64,000 bases of DNA from Rhinopithecus roxellana. Taxonomy: Eukaryota; Chordata; Mammalia; Primates; Cercopithecidae. This document shows positions 1 to 13,600 of the stretch, piece after piece (within the stretch, counting starts at the first letter, position 1; every line of letters begins with the position of its first letter). The notes under the pieces are model-generated. The model was not told where the DNA came from. It did not search any database and saw only the letters and a list, made by a program, of their open reading frames with translations. The position numbers and the translations under genes were made by a program. The DNA lies in NCBI RefSeq assembly GCF_007565055.1, contig NC_044551.1:96564089-96628088 (forward strand). The letters run 5' to 3'.

Positions 1-1639
1 AGGGTCCTCTCCGCCTCTGAAGTCCACATAGGATGTCTTCCTAACCAGCCCCGAGAAAGAAGCATAGCTGCTTCTTGGTTTTGAAGGAACACATGCCCGT
101 GTCTATATTTGTCTGGAGCCCACTAGTGAATTTTGGGAGGATGCCGGTTCCCAAACACAGAGTTTGGGCTGCAGGAACTGCAGTGATTATGGCAAATTGG
201 CAGTTGCGGGGATTGCTTATGAATTGCTGTTCTTGGTCCCAGCATGAGCTTTTAATTCACACAGCAAACTGTTGGGTGCAGGGGAAACAGCACCTTTCTG
301 GGAGTTAGAGGACATCATTCTGATGTGTCCTCATCCATAGAATGAAGGCCTCCGGTTAGCTGATCCAGGCAGCCTTTCCCAGTGGAGAACTCTGTCCTAC
401 CTCCCACTCTCAAAAGTTTGGAGAATGAACTCATTTTTAAAAACCTTTCTGCACCTTGGGTTATTATAAAATTAGCCACATATTTCCTATGGGTGTATTC
501 GTTTGAACTTTTTATTATGTTATTTTCTTTTCTCCTCCCTGCCTTAGTTTGGCAGAGAAACAAAAATTGGAAATGGAGGCAGGAACACAGCTGGAAAGGC
601 TGGTTTGGGAGGCAGAAAGGTGCCTACTCTAGGCTTAACATCATCACCCGGAATTTTTCCTTTCTCTGCACCAAGCTCAATGCATGCCAGCGCTGCCAGC
701 CCGGGTAGAGATTCTTTCCTCTGCTCCAATTGTGGGATCTGCAGTTGGTGTGCAGCAGAGGAAGAATGTGATTCAAGGATCAGATTATGGAAAACTTTTT
801 TCTCCAAAACATAACTTCTGACGACTTACAAGCATAGTTTCCCTTCTTTGCCAGTGGTATTTGGCAAAACAAAAATAAAACCAGTTTTAAAATCAGTTGT
901 CAAAGCTAGTATAGGGACAACTTTTTTGGCTTTCGAACAGCAGGTAACACTTGACAATAAAACTAGACAACAGAAGAAAACCCACAGAAGAGGTTTTTTT
1001 GTTTGTTTGATTTTTACTATTTCTTCTTTAAAGTGTTAAGGTATGTTAGGATATTGAGAATCGTGGACTAAGCATCTCTGCATAATATCATCCGAAAGAC
1101 TGTCTGAATCAGAATGTTAGATGCATGGAAGAAGCATTGGAAGTTCACTTAGTGCAGTGCCCGGAGAAGACACTGTCATCTATTAGGAAGGCAGGGAGAG
1201 ATGGTCATAGAGTGGAATAAGCTCACAGTCGCCAGCACACCTTAGGCAGACCACTGTGTTTGCAGGGAGAATGTGTGCACCCCACACTCTTCCTTGCTCT
1301 TCTGACATGTGGCCAGACTCGGACCATTAACTGCCTTGATTGGCTCAGCTCTGCTGTGGTTCTCTCCACCACTGTCCATCTGTTCAATGGTAACATTTAC
1401 ATTTCAGCCATGATTTCAGGAACCACAGTACTCAGTGGAGGTTCTTAGGGGCAGGTGTTGGGGGAATAGGAATGCCCGGTGTGGAACAGCGGACCCACTC
1501 CAGCTATTCTTGGAGTTGCTCTGCTTTTTTATTTCTGTATACTTTTATGTTTGTTTTGTTGTTTTTTGCTGTTCTAGGTAAGGTTTTGTTTGGAGGAAAG
1601 AGTTTAATGCTAAATCAAACATTTAAAAATAATGGTAAT

Positions 1640-1760
1640 GGCTGATTTTTTTGGTGCTTCTTGTGTCTTAGTTCATTTATTACATGGAAAATGCTTAGAA
1701 CTGGTTGGTTGTAGTTCCGAGTAAGCACTCAAATGTTAGCTGCTTCTCCTGTTATTAATA
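1640..1760. repeat. MIR-like fragment
   Basis: It contains the decayed 3' MIR signature of a TTCATTTATTACATG-type stretch followed by AGTAAGCACTCAAATG. Divergence is high. Confidence 0.4.
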
Positions 1761-3714
1761 TTACCTTCTACTATGAAGTAGTTGTTATTTTTTAACCTTA
1801 TTTTAAGAAACCAAGTCACACACAAACTTGTACAAGGTTACTCACCTCCCACGTACATGTGTCTGCTAAATGAAAGGTGTATTCCTCGATATCCTGGATT
1901 TTGTTAATCCAAAGCCATTCAAGTAGGCGCAAGTGTATGTATGATGCAGATGTTTTTGAGCCACCATAAGCAGCCTTTGGCCTGTTCCCATGGGCAGTGG
2001 CAGATAATCACTAGGCAGGCAGGTGAATTTACCTGGTGGAACTTCTGTGTTCAAAAGGAGAGTAGGCAGATGGACCTGTTAATGACCCAGTGATTGGTCA
2101 GGTGGCAAGAGGAGCAATGAGAAGTGTGGGCGCAAGCATTCCCTCCACATGGATTTCCGAAAGTGTGCTGAGAATTGTGACCTTATTCTAGAACAAGTGC
2201 CTTCAAGGTCTTTACTCTCGAGGAGGAGAAGAAGGAGTAGAGGGGGCGCTGGTGGTAGACAGTATGTGCCAAGGAAAAGAGGCTTGAGAGCTGCTGGTTA
2301 CGACTAGCAGCTGCTAGTTGTAACTGTCAAGAGAAATATTTCCCTTCTCTAAAAAATAGTTTGAGGGCTGTGGGGGGAAAAAAAACTGCAGTTAAAGGCA
2401 CCCACAACAGAATGCTTAAAACCAAATGATCCATAGTTGATTTTGTTGTTGTTGTTTTGCCACCCATTTGTCCTATTATACTTCTACTCTTACATTTCTA
2501 TGAGATGAATAAATATCAAATAGAATGTAACTTTTTTGGTACCAAGTATTTTATCTCAGTAGAAAGTCTTGATTGGGTATTATTAACTTGAAAATGACCT
2601 TTTCTCTGGCTCAGGTCTCAAGGTAGCTTCATCTGGGAGGCCTTGGCTGGCTCTCTGGCCTGGAGTGGGTGCTCTCCTATGTGCCTGTAGCACTCAGTGC
2701 TTGTCCCCATCACAAAAATAGTTGGCATTTGAATTTTCTTTTGGTGCTAGATGTGGAGACACTGACCACAGATAGTGTTATATAATCTTTACATTCACGA
2801 CTCTGTGACACTCACAATGGCTACAGAATTTGCTCAAGGCTTCTGCTAGTAAGTGGTGGCCAGGGTAAGCCCTGGCATGGGACTCCACTCATAACAGATT
2901 CTTAACAATCTGTCTGCTTCTGTCACCTGAAACAGAGTTCTGGCTTCTACCTGAGAGCTCTCCATAGTTTCCAAGGTTACCTTACCACATTTAAGCTGTT
3001 CTGAATTAAGGTTGGGTTAACATTTGCATACTGTTTTTATTGTTTGAGACAACTCTTGCAGGTCTGGGTACAGGAGAAGAGAGATTATGAAAAAGTTTTT
3101 ATTACTGGGCTAAAACTTCCTAGTTTAGTGGTTCCCCATACGTGGCTGTTAAAGTCTCTACTTAATTTGTGGAGGAATTATTGGATTAGTATATTTGGTT
3201 AGTAAATCCTTTCGTTCTCTTCTGTCCATATGAGTCCTCTGGTACACGTTCAGCTACTTGGTAACACAATCTGTTTTCAAAATGAGGTTGCGTACACATT
3301 TATCTGATTTGTAATTAATTTAATGGAAGAACATTTACATGGTACTTCTAAATAAATCAACAGAAAGTTTTTGTATATGTTCTCATTTTTCCAATAACCT
3401 TTTATGCTAGTAATAGTCCATTTTTCTACTTTCCCATTTAATTGGAGCCAGAATAGACAGGTGACATCATGTTTAAGAGGATGTTAAAATGTTTATGTTC
3501 CTTTCTAGGAGACAAAAGCCTATTGCCTGTTAGTACTGTTGCTGGGATTCCTAGATAATAAACAAAAATCCCAGAAACTGTAGCACATAAAATGCTATGC
3601 TTGATGAATCTCTAAATTAAGAATTTAACAGTAAATCTTTTGTTGTTGATTTAACCATGTTACTATGACATCGAGTCTGTGGAATTATTGGATAAATAGA
3701 CACAAAGTTACCTA

Positions 3715-3878
3715 AAATACCTCAGGTCTTTCTCCTCTTGCCATATTATTGGTTATTAATGAATATTTGAGTGAGTCTTCTAGCAGAGGGAGTGATAAAT
3801 ACCTCAGCTCTTTCTCCTCTTGCCATATTATTGGTTATTAATGAACATTAGGATTAGTCTTCTAGGAGAGGGAGTAAT
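3715..3878. repeat. 82-bp tandem duplication (two copies)
   Basis: Copies at 3715-3796 and 3797-3878 both begin AAATACCTCAG and share the CTCTTGCCATATTATTGG core, with about ten differences. No transposon is recognisable in the unit. Confidence 0.85.
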
Positions 3879-6124
3879 AATGTAGTTGGAAGTCATTCTC
3901 AAGAGAGTCTTCCCTCAAATCAGAAGTGAAAATATCATTAAACATCAAGTGTTTACTGTTTCAAAAAAAAAAAAGAATCATACCTCCCTCTCCTGTACCC
4001 ACCACGGTGGAGATGAGCTCTCATCTCTTCCTAGGCTTGGGACAGCCTCGGTGGGTACAAACCAGTTCCCAAATGGCTCAGGAATGGAGGTGGGCAGTGG
4101 AGCTGATGATGATGGAAGCTCATCAGAGCGTGTACTTTGAACAATCTGTGTCTGTCCTCTAAGCCAAGGCATAGACCTCTGTAGCATTTAGTCTCCAAGT
4201 TTAAGAGAAGTGAACTAAATTCCTTCTTGCCTGGTAATGCATCTGTCCCTAGGTCTTAGAATAACACCTGATACTTTGGGGCTGTATTTTTTGACCTGTG
4301 ATGAGAAGGCCTCAACTTGCTTGTGAACTCTCTAGAGTTAAAGAAAGACTGGGTGCTGTGTGTCTTCCGAATCCACCACTTGGACAGGCTGAAATGCTGC
4401 GGAGCAAGCAGAATGGCTGATAGGAAGGGGAAGTGGAAGAGATGGCAAGCCAGTGCCAGCATGGGCTGAATGTAACCAGTCACTGTCTAGATAGGAAGGG
4501 CTGGTGGCACTCATGTCAGTGGATGAGATCAGCAATTTGTCATTTTACTTGGCATTTATAAAATGAACTTGGAGTTTGGCTTGTAGCTAAGGTTAGGTTG
4601 ACTGTTTAGCTTGAAGTGGAAACGTAGCCAATGAAAGTATTAACATACATGTTGGGTCCCACAGTTTTGTGCCTGAAGCAGTGCAAGTCTTGGGCATGTC
4701 GATTCCTAGGAGATCTAAACAAAAATCCCTTGAACCAAGAGAGAGCTTATTAGATCAGTTTTATCCATGGTATATCCCTCTATTTTTGTTTTTTAAGTAT
4801 TAAATATTTGTTAGACTCAATTTTGGTTAGTTAGCTGACTGTCATGATAGAGCACTTGTAGAGTCTATGCTTGGTGATCTGCCTTGTACTGTCTTGTCCT
4901 TCACACTTTGCTGCGTCTTCTCCCATATGTAATTGATTAATTTGTTTGAATTTTGGAGCCTATTACATCTCCCTTTCCCTCCCGTCTCCTTGATGTTCCT
5001 TTTTCCTCCCCTTCTAGCAGTCTTTTTGAAGCTGATTACTACCATAGAGACCCTTGTGGAAAAGGCCGTTTATTAGAACTAACCTTGGGTTGACTGGTTT
5101 AATAGATCTGTAGAACTCAGCATGAACTTCTAAGGGTTGGGGTATTTGCTGGCATTTGTCAAGATCTTACGTATCTTCCATATACACTTAGGGCATCTTT
5201 TCTGTGGTGCAAGCTTTGAGTAATGTTTTGAGTTTAGTTGAATGTCAGTTATTTCACAACTATTTCTACTCCTGTGCCTTGTGCCCCAACGTGGCTAGTC
5301 CTCTAACATAACTCTGAAACATATTAAAATAAGGAGACCTTTGGAGAATGAAGGGAAATGGCAGTTAATGGCCTGGCTTCCTTATGTTTGCTCACAGGGG
5401 AGGAAGCTGAGGTCCAGATGGCTCAGCTGTCTAGGACCAGACCCTGAGTTCCTGACTCCTTCAGTTCCCTCCTCATTTCACTACCTTGAAACCATCCTAC
5501 TAGATGACCACTTCACATTCTCACTTCCTGCTTTATATTTATGTGGTGTAATTAAGGGAAGAGAAAACACACTGGTGGTTCATTATTTCTGACATACATA
5601 TTAAAAGTCAGAAGGGACCACCAGGATAGAGGCTCTTAGTTAGCATAAATGTGGTAGGGTAACACAACAGCCCCAAGTAGGTGAATACATTTATTTCTCT
5701 CACGTCAAAGAGAGGTAGCTCCCCAGGGCTGGGATGATCTCCATGGTGTCAGGGCCCCAGGTTCTTTCCACTTTGTTTCTCCACTATGCCTGTCTTCAAT
5801 GCCCACTGCCACTTTTGGGTACAAGATGGCTGCTGGAGCATCAGCCATCACATTTACATTCCAGCTAATAGGGAGGAAAAAAAGCAAGGAACACACCCCT
5901 CTTAACAAGCCCTTTTGAAAGTTGCACCTTCCACTTCTCTTTGGCCAGAAGTCACTCACACAGCTGTACCCAGCACCCAGGGATGATGGAATGAGCCTTT
6001 ATCTGAGTAGCCATGTGCCCAGCCCAAAGTCAGGGCTTGATCTTGATGGGAGGAGGAGAGAACAGACCCTGGGAGAAGCTGGCTGTCTCTCTCGTAGAGA
6101 CACATGGACGGGATCCTGATTACA

Positions 6125-6590
6125 TGGATTCATTTCATTCATTCAACAAATATCTATTAACTATCTACTGTGTACTTAGGCACTCAGAAAGCGGAGTGAA
6201 AACAGATTCAGTCCCAGTCCTTAAGACATTTACTGTCTACACAGGGAGACAGACACTAATCAAACACAAACACAACTGTGTAAACTGTGGCAAGTGCTGT
6301 GAAAAGGACACTGTGCTGTGAGAGAGGAAAACAGGGATTTGCTCAAGGCTGGGGGCTGGAAACAGAGAAGTGATGTTTGAGCTGAGAGCTGGAGAATGAG
6401 TGGAATGAACTAGGACATGGTTAGAAGGAAGAATGTTTCAGACAGAGGGAAGAGTACAGGCAAAGCAAGGCAGGGAGGCAGATGCGAGCTCTAGGAGGAA
6501 GTGAAGGCACTCCTTATATTGGAGCAAGAGGAAGAGGTGAGAGAAGAGGGAGGGGTCAGAGTCAGACCATGACGGGGACTGGGTGTGGGT
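6125..6590. repeat. L2 LINE 3'-end fragment
   Basis: It begins with CATTCATTCAACAAATATC and an ATCTACTGTGTACTTAGGCACT stretch, the ancient LINE-2 3' signature. A purine-rich body follows (GTTTGAGCTGAGAGCTGG). Confidence 0.6.
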
Positions 6591-6751
6591 GACCAACCGT
6601 CCCAGCTTGCCTGGACTGAGAGATGTGCCAGTATGTGGAGCTTTCAGTGCTAAAACTGGGAGAGTCCCAGGCAAACCAAGAGGAGTTGGCCACCTTCCCT
6701 GGAGGCCAGGGCAACGGTCAGGTTCCTTTCTTCATTATTTTCAGAGAAGTT

Positions 6752-7037
6752 GGCCGAGCACGGTAGCTCATGCCTGCAATCCCAGCACTTTGGGAGGCCG
6801 AGGTAGGTGGATCACTTGAAGTCAGGAGTTCGAGACCAGCCCGGCCAACGTGGTGAAACCCCCATTTCTACTGAAAATACAAAAATTAGCCAGGTGTGGT
6901 GGCAGGTGCCTGTAATCTCAACTATTGGGAGGCTGAGGCAGGAGAATCGCTTGAACCTTGGAGGCAGAGTTTGCGGATCATGCCACTGTACTCCACCCTG
7001 GGCGACAGAGTGAGACTCCATCTGAAAAAAAAATTTT
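6752..7037 (+). repeat. Alu (S-type)
   Basis: A full-length dimeric Alu from GGCCGAGCACGG to a short A tail. It is flanked by near-identical target duplications TTTCAGAGAAGTT and TTTCAGAAAAGTT. Confidence 0.9.
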
Positions 7038-7051
7038 TTTTCAGAAAAGTT

Positions 7052-8312
7052 CCTTTTAGATAGACATAGCTTCCAGCCGTAGAAGAACAACAACTGTAAC
7101 TAGTAAAAGTAACCGCTTACTTTGGCCAAAGGGAAAGGGGCACAAAACAGACGCAACACTTATTTTTAGTTGAATTACTTGACCAGTAGGATTTTTCTTA
7201 ATCTGGCCTGATTTCTCCTAAGGGTAACTTTGGAAATTAATTGGCATCTGATGATGTATTTGAGATAGCAGAAGCAGCTAAGGGTAGGGGGTGCCCTTAC
7301 TCCATAGCAGGATTTCTCAACACTGGCAACGTTGAAATTACTGGGAAGCTTAAAAAAGATACCTGGCCCTCAGCCTAATAAATCTGAAAATCCACAGGAG
7401 CCAGGGCCAGGGTCCTGGGGGTCTTGATGGAATGCAGATTCTGCTTCCATGGGGTTTGAGAATCTGTAGTTCTAAGAAGTCCCCAGTGGTATTGATGTTG
7501 GTGTCCTGTGGACTTTGAGTAGCAATGTTCTATAAAGTTTGATGAGATCGTTTTTGAAGCCACTGGTCTCCCTTTAGGAGAGCAGATCTACAGGCCCAAT
7601 AAACGTGTATGAGTCCATGATAGGAGCAAGGGTAAAAGACTTAGGGCGGGGAGGTGGCTAAGGAGGCTTCGGCCGTGTGGTACCATCAGCAAGATCACAC
7701 TGAACCCAGGGGAGCAAATCTTGACTTCTCAGTTGGTCCCAGGGGATGGGTGAGAGGTAATGGGGTGAGTTGTGGCTTTGTAAGCCACTGACTGTCACAA
7801 GTATTCTCCTGAGGTCTCTGGCTAGGATACTACCATAGGTACTGACCATTTTTTTACCTTTCTGACAATTGGCTAGGGCCCTTTCCAACTGATATCAGTG
7901 GCTAACAGGATGTAGGTCTTTCCTACAAATGAGAGAAGCCATGGAAAGAGTTTTACATCGTAAACAGTTTTGCATTGTAAAGAGTTTTGCATAGGAGATG
8001 ATACATCCATCGAATGTTTAAAAAAACAAACCCACACTGGCTCTGGAGTAGAAAACAGAACTGGGGAAGGGAGACCAATCGGAAGGATTAGTAACTATTA
8101 GTGACGGTGCCCAAATGATTCTGAGTAATGGAAGAGTCACCACCAGGGCAAAAGTGAAGAATGACTTACCTCAAAGTGTATCTTTAGTCAGCGTGTTCAT
8201 AAATGATTTATATTAGGATGTGGAAGTCTGATATTAAAGGCCTGAAAGTTGAACCAGACCACGTGCCACTGAAGCCCTGGCAGGTCAAAGCAGTGAGCCA
8301 AATCAGTAAATT
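7052..8312. other. Intron 1 sequence with a probable hAT fossil
   Basis: From about 7307 to 7510 the sequence (GGATTTCTCAAC, then TGGCCCTCAGCC, then GGTTTGAGAATC) resembles a degraded MER20/Charlie-type hAT element. The remainder shows nothing recognisable. Confidence 0.4.
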
Positions 8313-8328
8313 AAATCTGGCAGATATA

Positions 8329-8607
8329 GCCGGGCGCGGTGGCTCACGCCTGTAATCCCAGCACTGTGGGAGGCCGAGACGGGCGGATCACAAGGTCAGG
8401 AGATCGAGACCATCCTGGCTAACACGGTGAAACCCCATCTCTACTAAAAATGCAAAAAATTAGCCGGGCGTGGCGGCGAGCGCTTGTAGTCCCAGCTGCT
8501 TGGGAGGCTGAGGCAGGAGAATGGCGGGAACCCGGGAGGCGGAGCTTGCAGTGAGCCGGGATCGCGCCACTGCACTCCAGCTTGGGCCACAGAGCGAGAC
8601 TCCGTCT

Positions 8608-8644
<37 letters not shown>
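8329..8644 (+). repeat. AluY with perfect target-site duplication
   Basis: A full-length copy starting GCCGGGCGCGGTGG with a run of 39 A at the end. The 16-bp duplication AAATCTGGCAGATATA is exact on both sides (8313-8328 and 8645-8660), so insertion was relatively recent. Confidence 0.95.
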
Positions 8645-8652
<8 letters not shown>

Positions 8653-8660
8653 CAGATATA

Positions 8661-9267
8661 AATGTCAGGTCCTGCCTGGGTCTAAAGATCCTAGAACTGG
8701 CCCACATGATCTGGATAACCCTTTGTTTCCATTCCCATGTTCTGAACTGACAGGTAGATACAGATGTCAGAGATTAAGAATATATTTTTCTAAGTCAGCT
8801 CAGTGACATAAAATCCACATGTCCTAGTTGTGTGGCCACTTGGGCTTGCTAGCAGTGCCCAAGCGGAACTCCCTCCTAAAGTTCTAGGCCTCCCTCCCAA
8901 GGAGAGTGCAGGCCCAAGGATTCCTTCTGCGCGGGCAGGTCTGTGGGCGCGAAAGGGGCTGAGCTGAGCATGCCATTTTAAAACAAATCTGCCACTCAGA
9001 TCAATCTCTCACCTTCAGGAAGGAGTAAGGGCGGTAGGAGGGAGCCATAACCCCACCTCCAGGACGGCCTCTCCACCGGGAGACTTGAGGAGAGTGAGTG
9101 AAACCCCTGGTCCCTCTCTTTCCTTCAAAGATGGGGAGACACACCCCAGCACAGGTCCAAAGGGCTTTAAGCTGACAGCAGGTCGAATGTGAGTCAGTGG
9201 CTTTTGGGTTGTTTGTAGCTGTGCAGTACGATCATGGGCTGCATTACTGTGAATGTATCATCTAAAA
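8661..9267. other. Intron 1, slightly GC-rich stretch without a gene
   Basis: At 8870-9110 there are scattered CpGs (CTGCGCGGGCAGG, GGGCGCGAAAGG). No open exon with splice sites encodes OTULINL N-terminal residues here, and CpG density is too low for an island. A regulatory role is possible but not shown. Confidence 0.35.
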
Positions 9268-9570
9268 CAGGGTTCAGCAAGCCACAGCCCATGAGTCATA
9301 TCTGGCCTGCTGTTTATTTTTACATGGCCTATGACCTCAGAGTGGTTTTCACATTTTTAAATGGTAAAAATGAAAATAATACTACTTCCTGACATGTGAA
9401 AATTAGATGGAATACAAATTTCAATGTCCATATATAAAGTTTTATTGGATCGGAGCCCTGTGTGTATTGTCTGTGGCTGCTTTCCCTGTGTAAGGGCAGA
9501 GCTGAGTAGTTGAGACAGATCAACTCGTTATGGCTGATGAGACCTAAAATACGTACTCTCTGACCCTTTT
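9268..9570. repeat. hAT-type DNA transposon fossil
   Basis: It begins CAGGGTTCAGCAAGCCACAG, contains a TATATAAAGTTTTATTGG motif, and ends in the inverted-terminal region. This is the pattern of an abundant non-autonomous hAT family that starts GGGTCAGCAAACTTT. The exact family is not assigned. Confidence 0.5.
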
Positions 9571-10239
9571 CAGAAGACTTAGCCTTGATGTAGAATGAAG
9601 AAGGTGGTCACCTTGTTGAATTCTGTCCTGGGGATCACACCCAGGACATTGTGATTGACGGGGGTCTCACATTAAGTGTGGAATGAGTTTAGAGGAGACT
9701 GACCAGGACATCGAAGAGACTCCCCAAAGATATCATGTAGGGATTGGTTGAGAAAACAGGAGCTGTCTAAACTAGAAGAGAGAAAGATGCAGAGTAGAAA
9801 TGATGGAAATGATAGAACTTCGAAGAGAATTACTCAGGGGAAGGCAGTAATGTACAGTGGTTAGTTCAGAGGGCACAGCTCTACATCAGAACGTGGGGGT
9901 TCAAGTTCAGACTTCTACTTGTTTTCTCTGGGCTTCAGTTTCTTCACCTCAAAAAATGAAGCATTCCTGTGACAGCTCATCAGATTACCAGATCCACAGT
10001 GAATTAAGATTCAGCATTTGCCTTAGAGGTGTTTGCAGGCTAGTGGGAAATAGTCGTGAATACACTAAGCTAGCCTGCAGTGTAGACATATTGCTGAGGG
10101 AGCACCCTGGGAAGCCTAAAAGAACAAGTACAATTCTGCGTTTAGCCCAAAGCATTCTGCAGTCCCATGAAAGATGTAAAAGGTCGTCATATGCAAGAGG
10201 AATCAGACTTGTTCTTCATAACCCCAAGCGATAGATCCA
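9571..10239. other. Intron 1 sequence with a MIR-like piece
   Basis: Around 9850-9960 a CAGTGGTTAGTTCAGAGGG to CAGTTTCTTCACCTC segment matches MIR order. The rest is unassigned. Confidence 0.4.
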
Positions 10240-10640
10240 GGGTGGTTACAGATCTGAACACCTCAGTCTCTTGCTTAAAACTCTCACGACCTTCCCTTGC
10301 TCTTCAGTTAAACATCAGCCTCTTGAACGAGACCTTCAGGCTTCTCCAGCATCCCCTCACTTTCCTTGCCTTGCAAGCTCCTGTCCAGCCTTGGATCTCA
10401 GCTCAGCCTCGTGTCCTAGGGAAGCATTCTCCAACCTGGTTTAGGTCAGATTCCCTTGTTACAGTGCTTGTGGAGCTGCGTTCCTTTCCTCTGGAGCATC
10501 GCCTCAGTGGTGCTCTGTTCCCACTAGGAGTCCGTCTGTCAGTCCCTGCCAGGGGGATCCAGTCTGTTGCATTTATAATTGTAGCATCAGCTCTTGGCAC
10601 TGTGCCTGGCCTGTGGGAGGAGCTTAATCTATGTTCATAG
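10240..10640. repeat. L2-like fragment
   Basis: A CT-rich segment (CTTCAGGCTTCTCCAGCATCC, then CACTGTGCCTGGCCTGTGGG) has the look of antisense LINE-2. The 157-codon open frame over it has no recognisable product. Confidence 0.4.
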
Positions 10641-13600
10641 AATAATGATCACAGTTGATCAATAAAGAGAGAAGCATTCCAAAAAAGGAAAAAAGGAAAT
10701 GGACCCCACAGGGTGGAGCGAGTTCCCAGCTGAGAGGTATGTAAGCAGAGGATGACAGATGGTGGGAGATGGTAGCCAAATGGTTTATATTCAGATAGTG
10801 CTTTTTTGTTTAATTTTGTTCCAACCCTGTGCTATCACTTTTCAGCCACTGGGGTACCTTCTTGGGGTCATCAAGGCTAAGTGATTAGTCCTGTAGCTAG
10901 AAAATGACAGAATGAAGACAAGAGTCCTTTGCTCATTTTTGCCAAATGAGTTGTCTCTCCCAGGCTGGGGAGGCCTGTGTGGCTGGAGAAAGCAGTGGCA
11001 GTGCTGGAGTTCTGTGACTCCACGGGGAAGGAATTACAACTTCCTCTTCAGTAGTAGCCTATCCCATCTATAGCTTTCGTGGTTTTATAGTTGGATGGAT
11101 TTTTAAAATGCGACGATTAGAAAATGAAACTTACCTGTAAAATGATGGGTTGCATTCAACACCTCTAGAAGATGTGCGCAGTCAAAAAGAAAAGCGACTC
11201 TGAGCTGTGATGTTATTAAAAAAAACACACACACGATCCTCTCAGTGTTTGGCCAGGAGCAGCTTCCTGTCGTATTTCTTGATACTTTCAGTTTAGAGGG
11301 AGCCTTGGGGGCAGTGTGCCCCATCCTGGGGGGATGGTGCTGACAGCATAAGTGGGTTGCATGACAGCCTACAGTTGAATGTCTTAGTGGTCATGACTTT
11401 CAAGATAAAATCCTCCCACTTGGTGCTTCTCTTTCTAAGTGATAGTGATCTTGTAGTTGTTGGTTATTGTATTCAACTAAGTGGAAGACTGTCATTTCTT
11501 ATTGAGCAGAATTAATGCCTGAAATACAAAAGTTCAGAAGGTCCTTTGAGTTTACTATTTCAAGAATTTATTAAGAGGGTTTTTTTTTCTTAATATTTCC
11601 CCCATAACTGGTATAAGAACAACCAACTAATCTATGATTTTGCAAGAACCAAGACAGTTTAAACTCACTCTTTCACACTGCTGTGCTAACTTCTAGAAAT
11701 CTCTTGAATCTCCATGTGCTCCAAATTATTTAGAAAGCTCGATGCCCTAACAGGATTTGTTCTGTGTGTTTTTCCTTCTGTTTGTGTAATGCTTAATTTA
11801 TTTGTTTAGACTAATGTACAATATTTTGCTTTATTCTTAAACTGAGTTTCTCAGAATTAGACAATCAGTTCCCACACTGAAGGCTCCCAGCCTTTCCCTG
11901 CAGTCACATTGAGGCCTAACGATAAACTAAAAGCCTCTGAGAGAAGTGACCTCCTGGGGAATGGAGGTGCTCACCTGACCAGCTGACAGGAGGACACTGT
12001 GTCCCCAGGCCAGGGACTCCCTGTGGGCAGGGAGTGTGTGTTGCCTTTCACTGCCTCCCTGCCTGGCATCCAGCCCAGGGGGTAACAAGTGTGAGGAATT
12101 GGTGAGGGGTCTGGGGAAGGGAGGGGGCAGGCCTTCCCGGCCCATCCCTGTCTGCCTGTTCCATTGGCTTTAGTTTATTCCTCTGTGCAGCACTTCCTGC
12201 CCTTGATTACAAATGACCCAAAAGCCATACTCACCTTTTCAAAGGGAGCAGGGTTCCATGGCACAGCTCAGAAAAGTGTGAAGTTTTCCCGGCACCTCAG
12301 AAGTGTCTGTGTCCTCTGCTTGCTCACCCACCCCCATCTTCCTACCTCTGTTGCCACAGAGAGTGTCCTTTCTCACCCCTCCCTTGAGTTCCTTCCTATT
12401 CCATCAGCCTCTCTTTACCACTCTCTCTTCCATCGTCTGCTAACTAACCATAATAGGACATTGAAGCAGATGGAAATACCTGTTGTGTTTATTAAATGTA
12501 GTACTTCTACCTTAAGTTATTTTAGCCAGGTGATTTCACTGTGTGTATATTTCTTCACTTCCTCTGCTACCTCAGACATCTAAATTCAATTGCCTTTATG
12601 TCCTCCTAGCTCAGAGTTGATGTCCCTGCTCCCTGGCCTGCTCAGTAGCCCTTGAAAGACCACCTCTGCTTCAGGAGAGAGTCAGTGGGCTAGATGCCGG
12701 TGACAGAGTCTGTGTAGAGAAAAAGCGTGGAGGTACTGATATTGTATATACCATGAATAAGATCAGGAGAGGAAGTAGACGAGGTTGAGGACTATGCAGC
12801 TGGCCCATGAGGAAGTAGAGATAGTACAGATTCTGGAAGTTTGAGGCAAACCAGACGCTGCTGAGTTTCCATGAGATAGAGAGACTGTGATGTCCAGGAC
12901 AGTAGGAGCCTCAGGCTCCTGGGGTAGAACTGCTGTTTGCACGATCACTCGGTTTCCGGCTTTTCAGTGTCTTTTAGTTTTGTTTTCAGGGTTTTGGGGT
13001 ATGTGTGTGTGTATTTGGTTTCCTGTTTTAATGTTTGAATTACTTCAGCTTTGGTATATTGTAGAGAATGGAAAAAAAAAAACAACCTAAATAGAATTTT
13101 ACCACCAAAAACGGTGTTTTTTTTTTTGTTTTTGTTTTTTTTTGGTGGTTCTGACCAACAGTCTCATCTGCCACATATAGTCTGAGTAATTACAGATCAG
13201 ATTTTAGTTTCTGATGTTCGCGTTGTTGATTTCAGGAGGTCCTGAGGTAATTCCTCTAGGACATGTTCACTGCTGAAGCATTACTTCTGCTTGTGTGGGT
13301 CGGGGTCCCAGCATGCATTAATGCTAATGACTAGGGAGATGTATGAGACATTAATGCTGATGGCTAGGGAGATGTAATACACTTTGCAATGTAACAGATA
13401 TGCATTGTGCTGTATATATGGTCTCATTTCAGCCACCACCCAAGTGGTTCAGTTCAAAAACATTGAAAAGAAATTTCATGTTTTTGTATCTCTTCACAGG
13501 CATTAAAGAGGATCAAATCCATAATTTCTGGCAACACTGTCCTTTTCCACTTTCCCTTGCAACTTCCTTGTGGACTTGTGACACTTCACTGTGGACCTGA

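Larger units (their letters stand above)
1..6124. other. OTULINL intron 1, mostly unique sequence
   Basis: I see no exon, CpG island or young repeat. Faint MIR-like pieces occur near 1640-1760 and 2760-2900, and an 82-bp tandem duplication lies at 3715-3878. The short open frames have no recognisable product and occur on both strands. Confidence 0.6.

Noticed and set aside
8870..9110. CpG-containing patch as OTULINL exon 1 or promoter
   Set aside because: CpG density is low, and no frame encodes an Ala/Arg-rich N terminus ending in a split Gly with a GT donor.
10167..10640. 157-codon plus frame
   Set aside because: It lies over L2-like sequence in intron 1, with no domain or initiation context.
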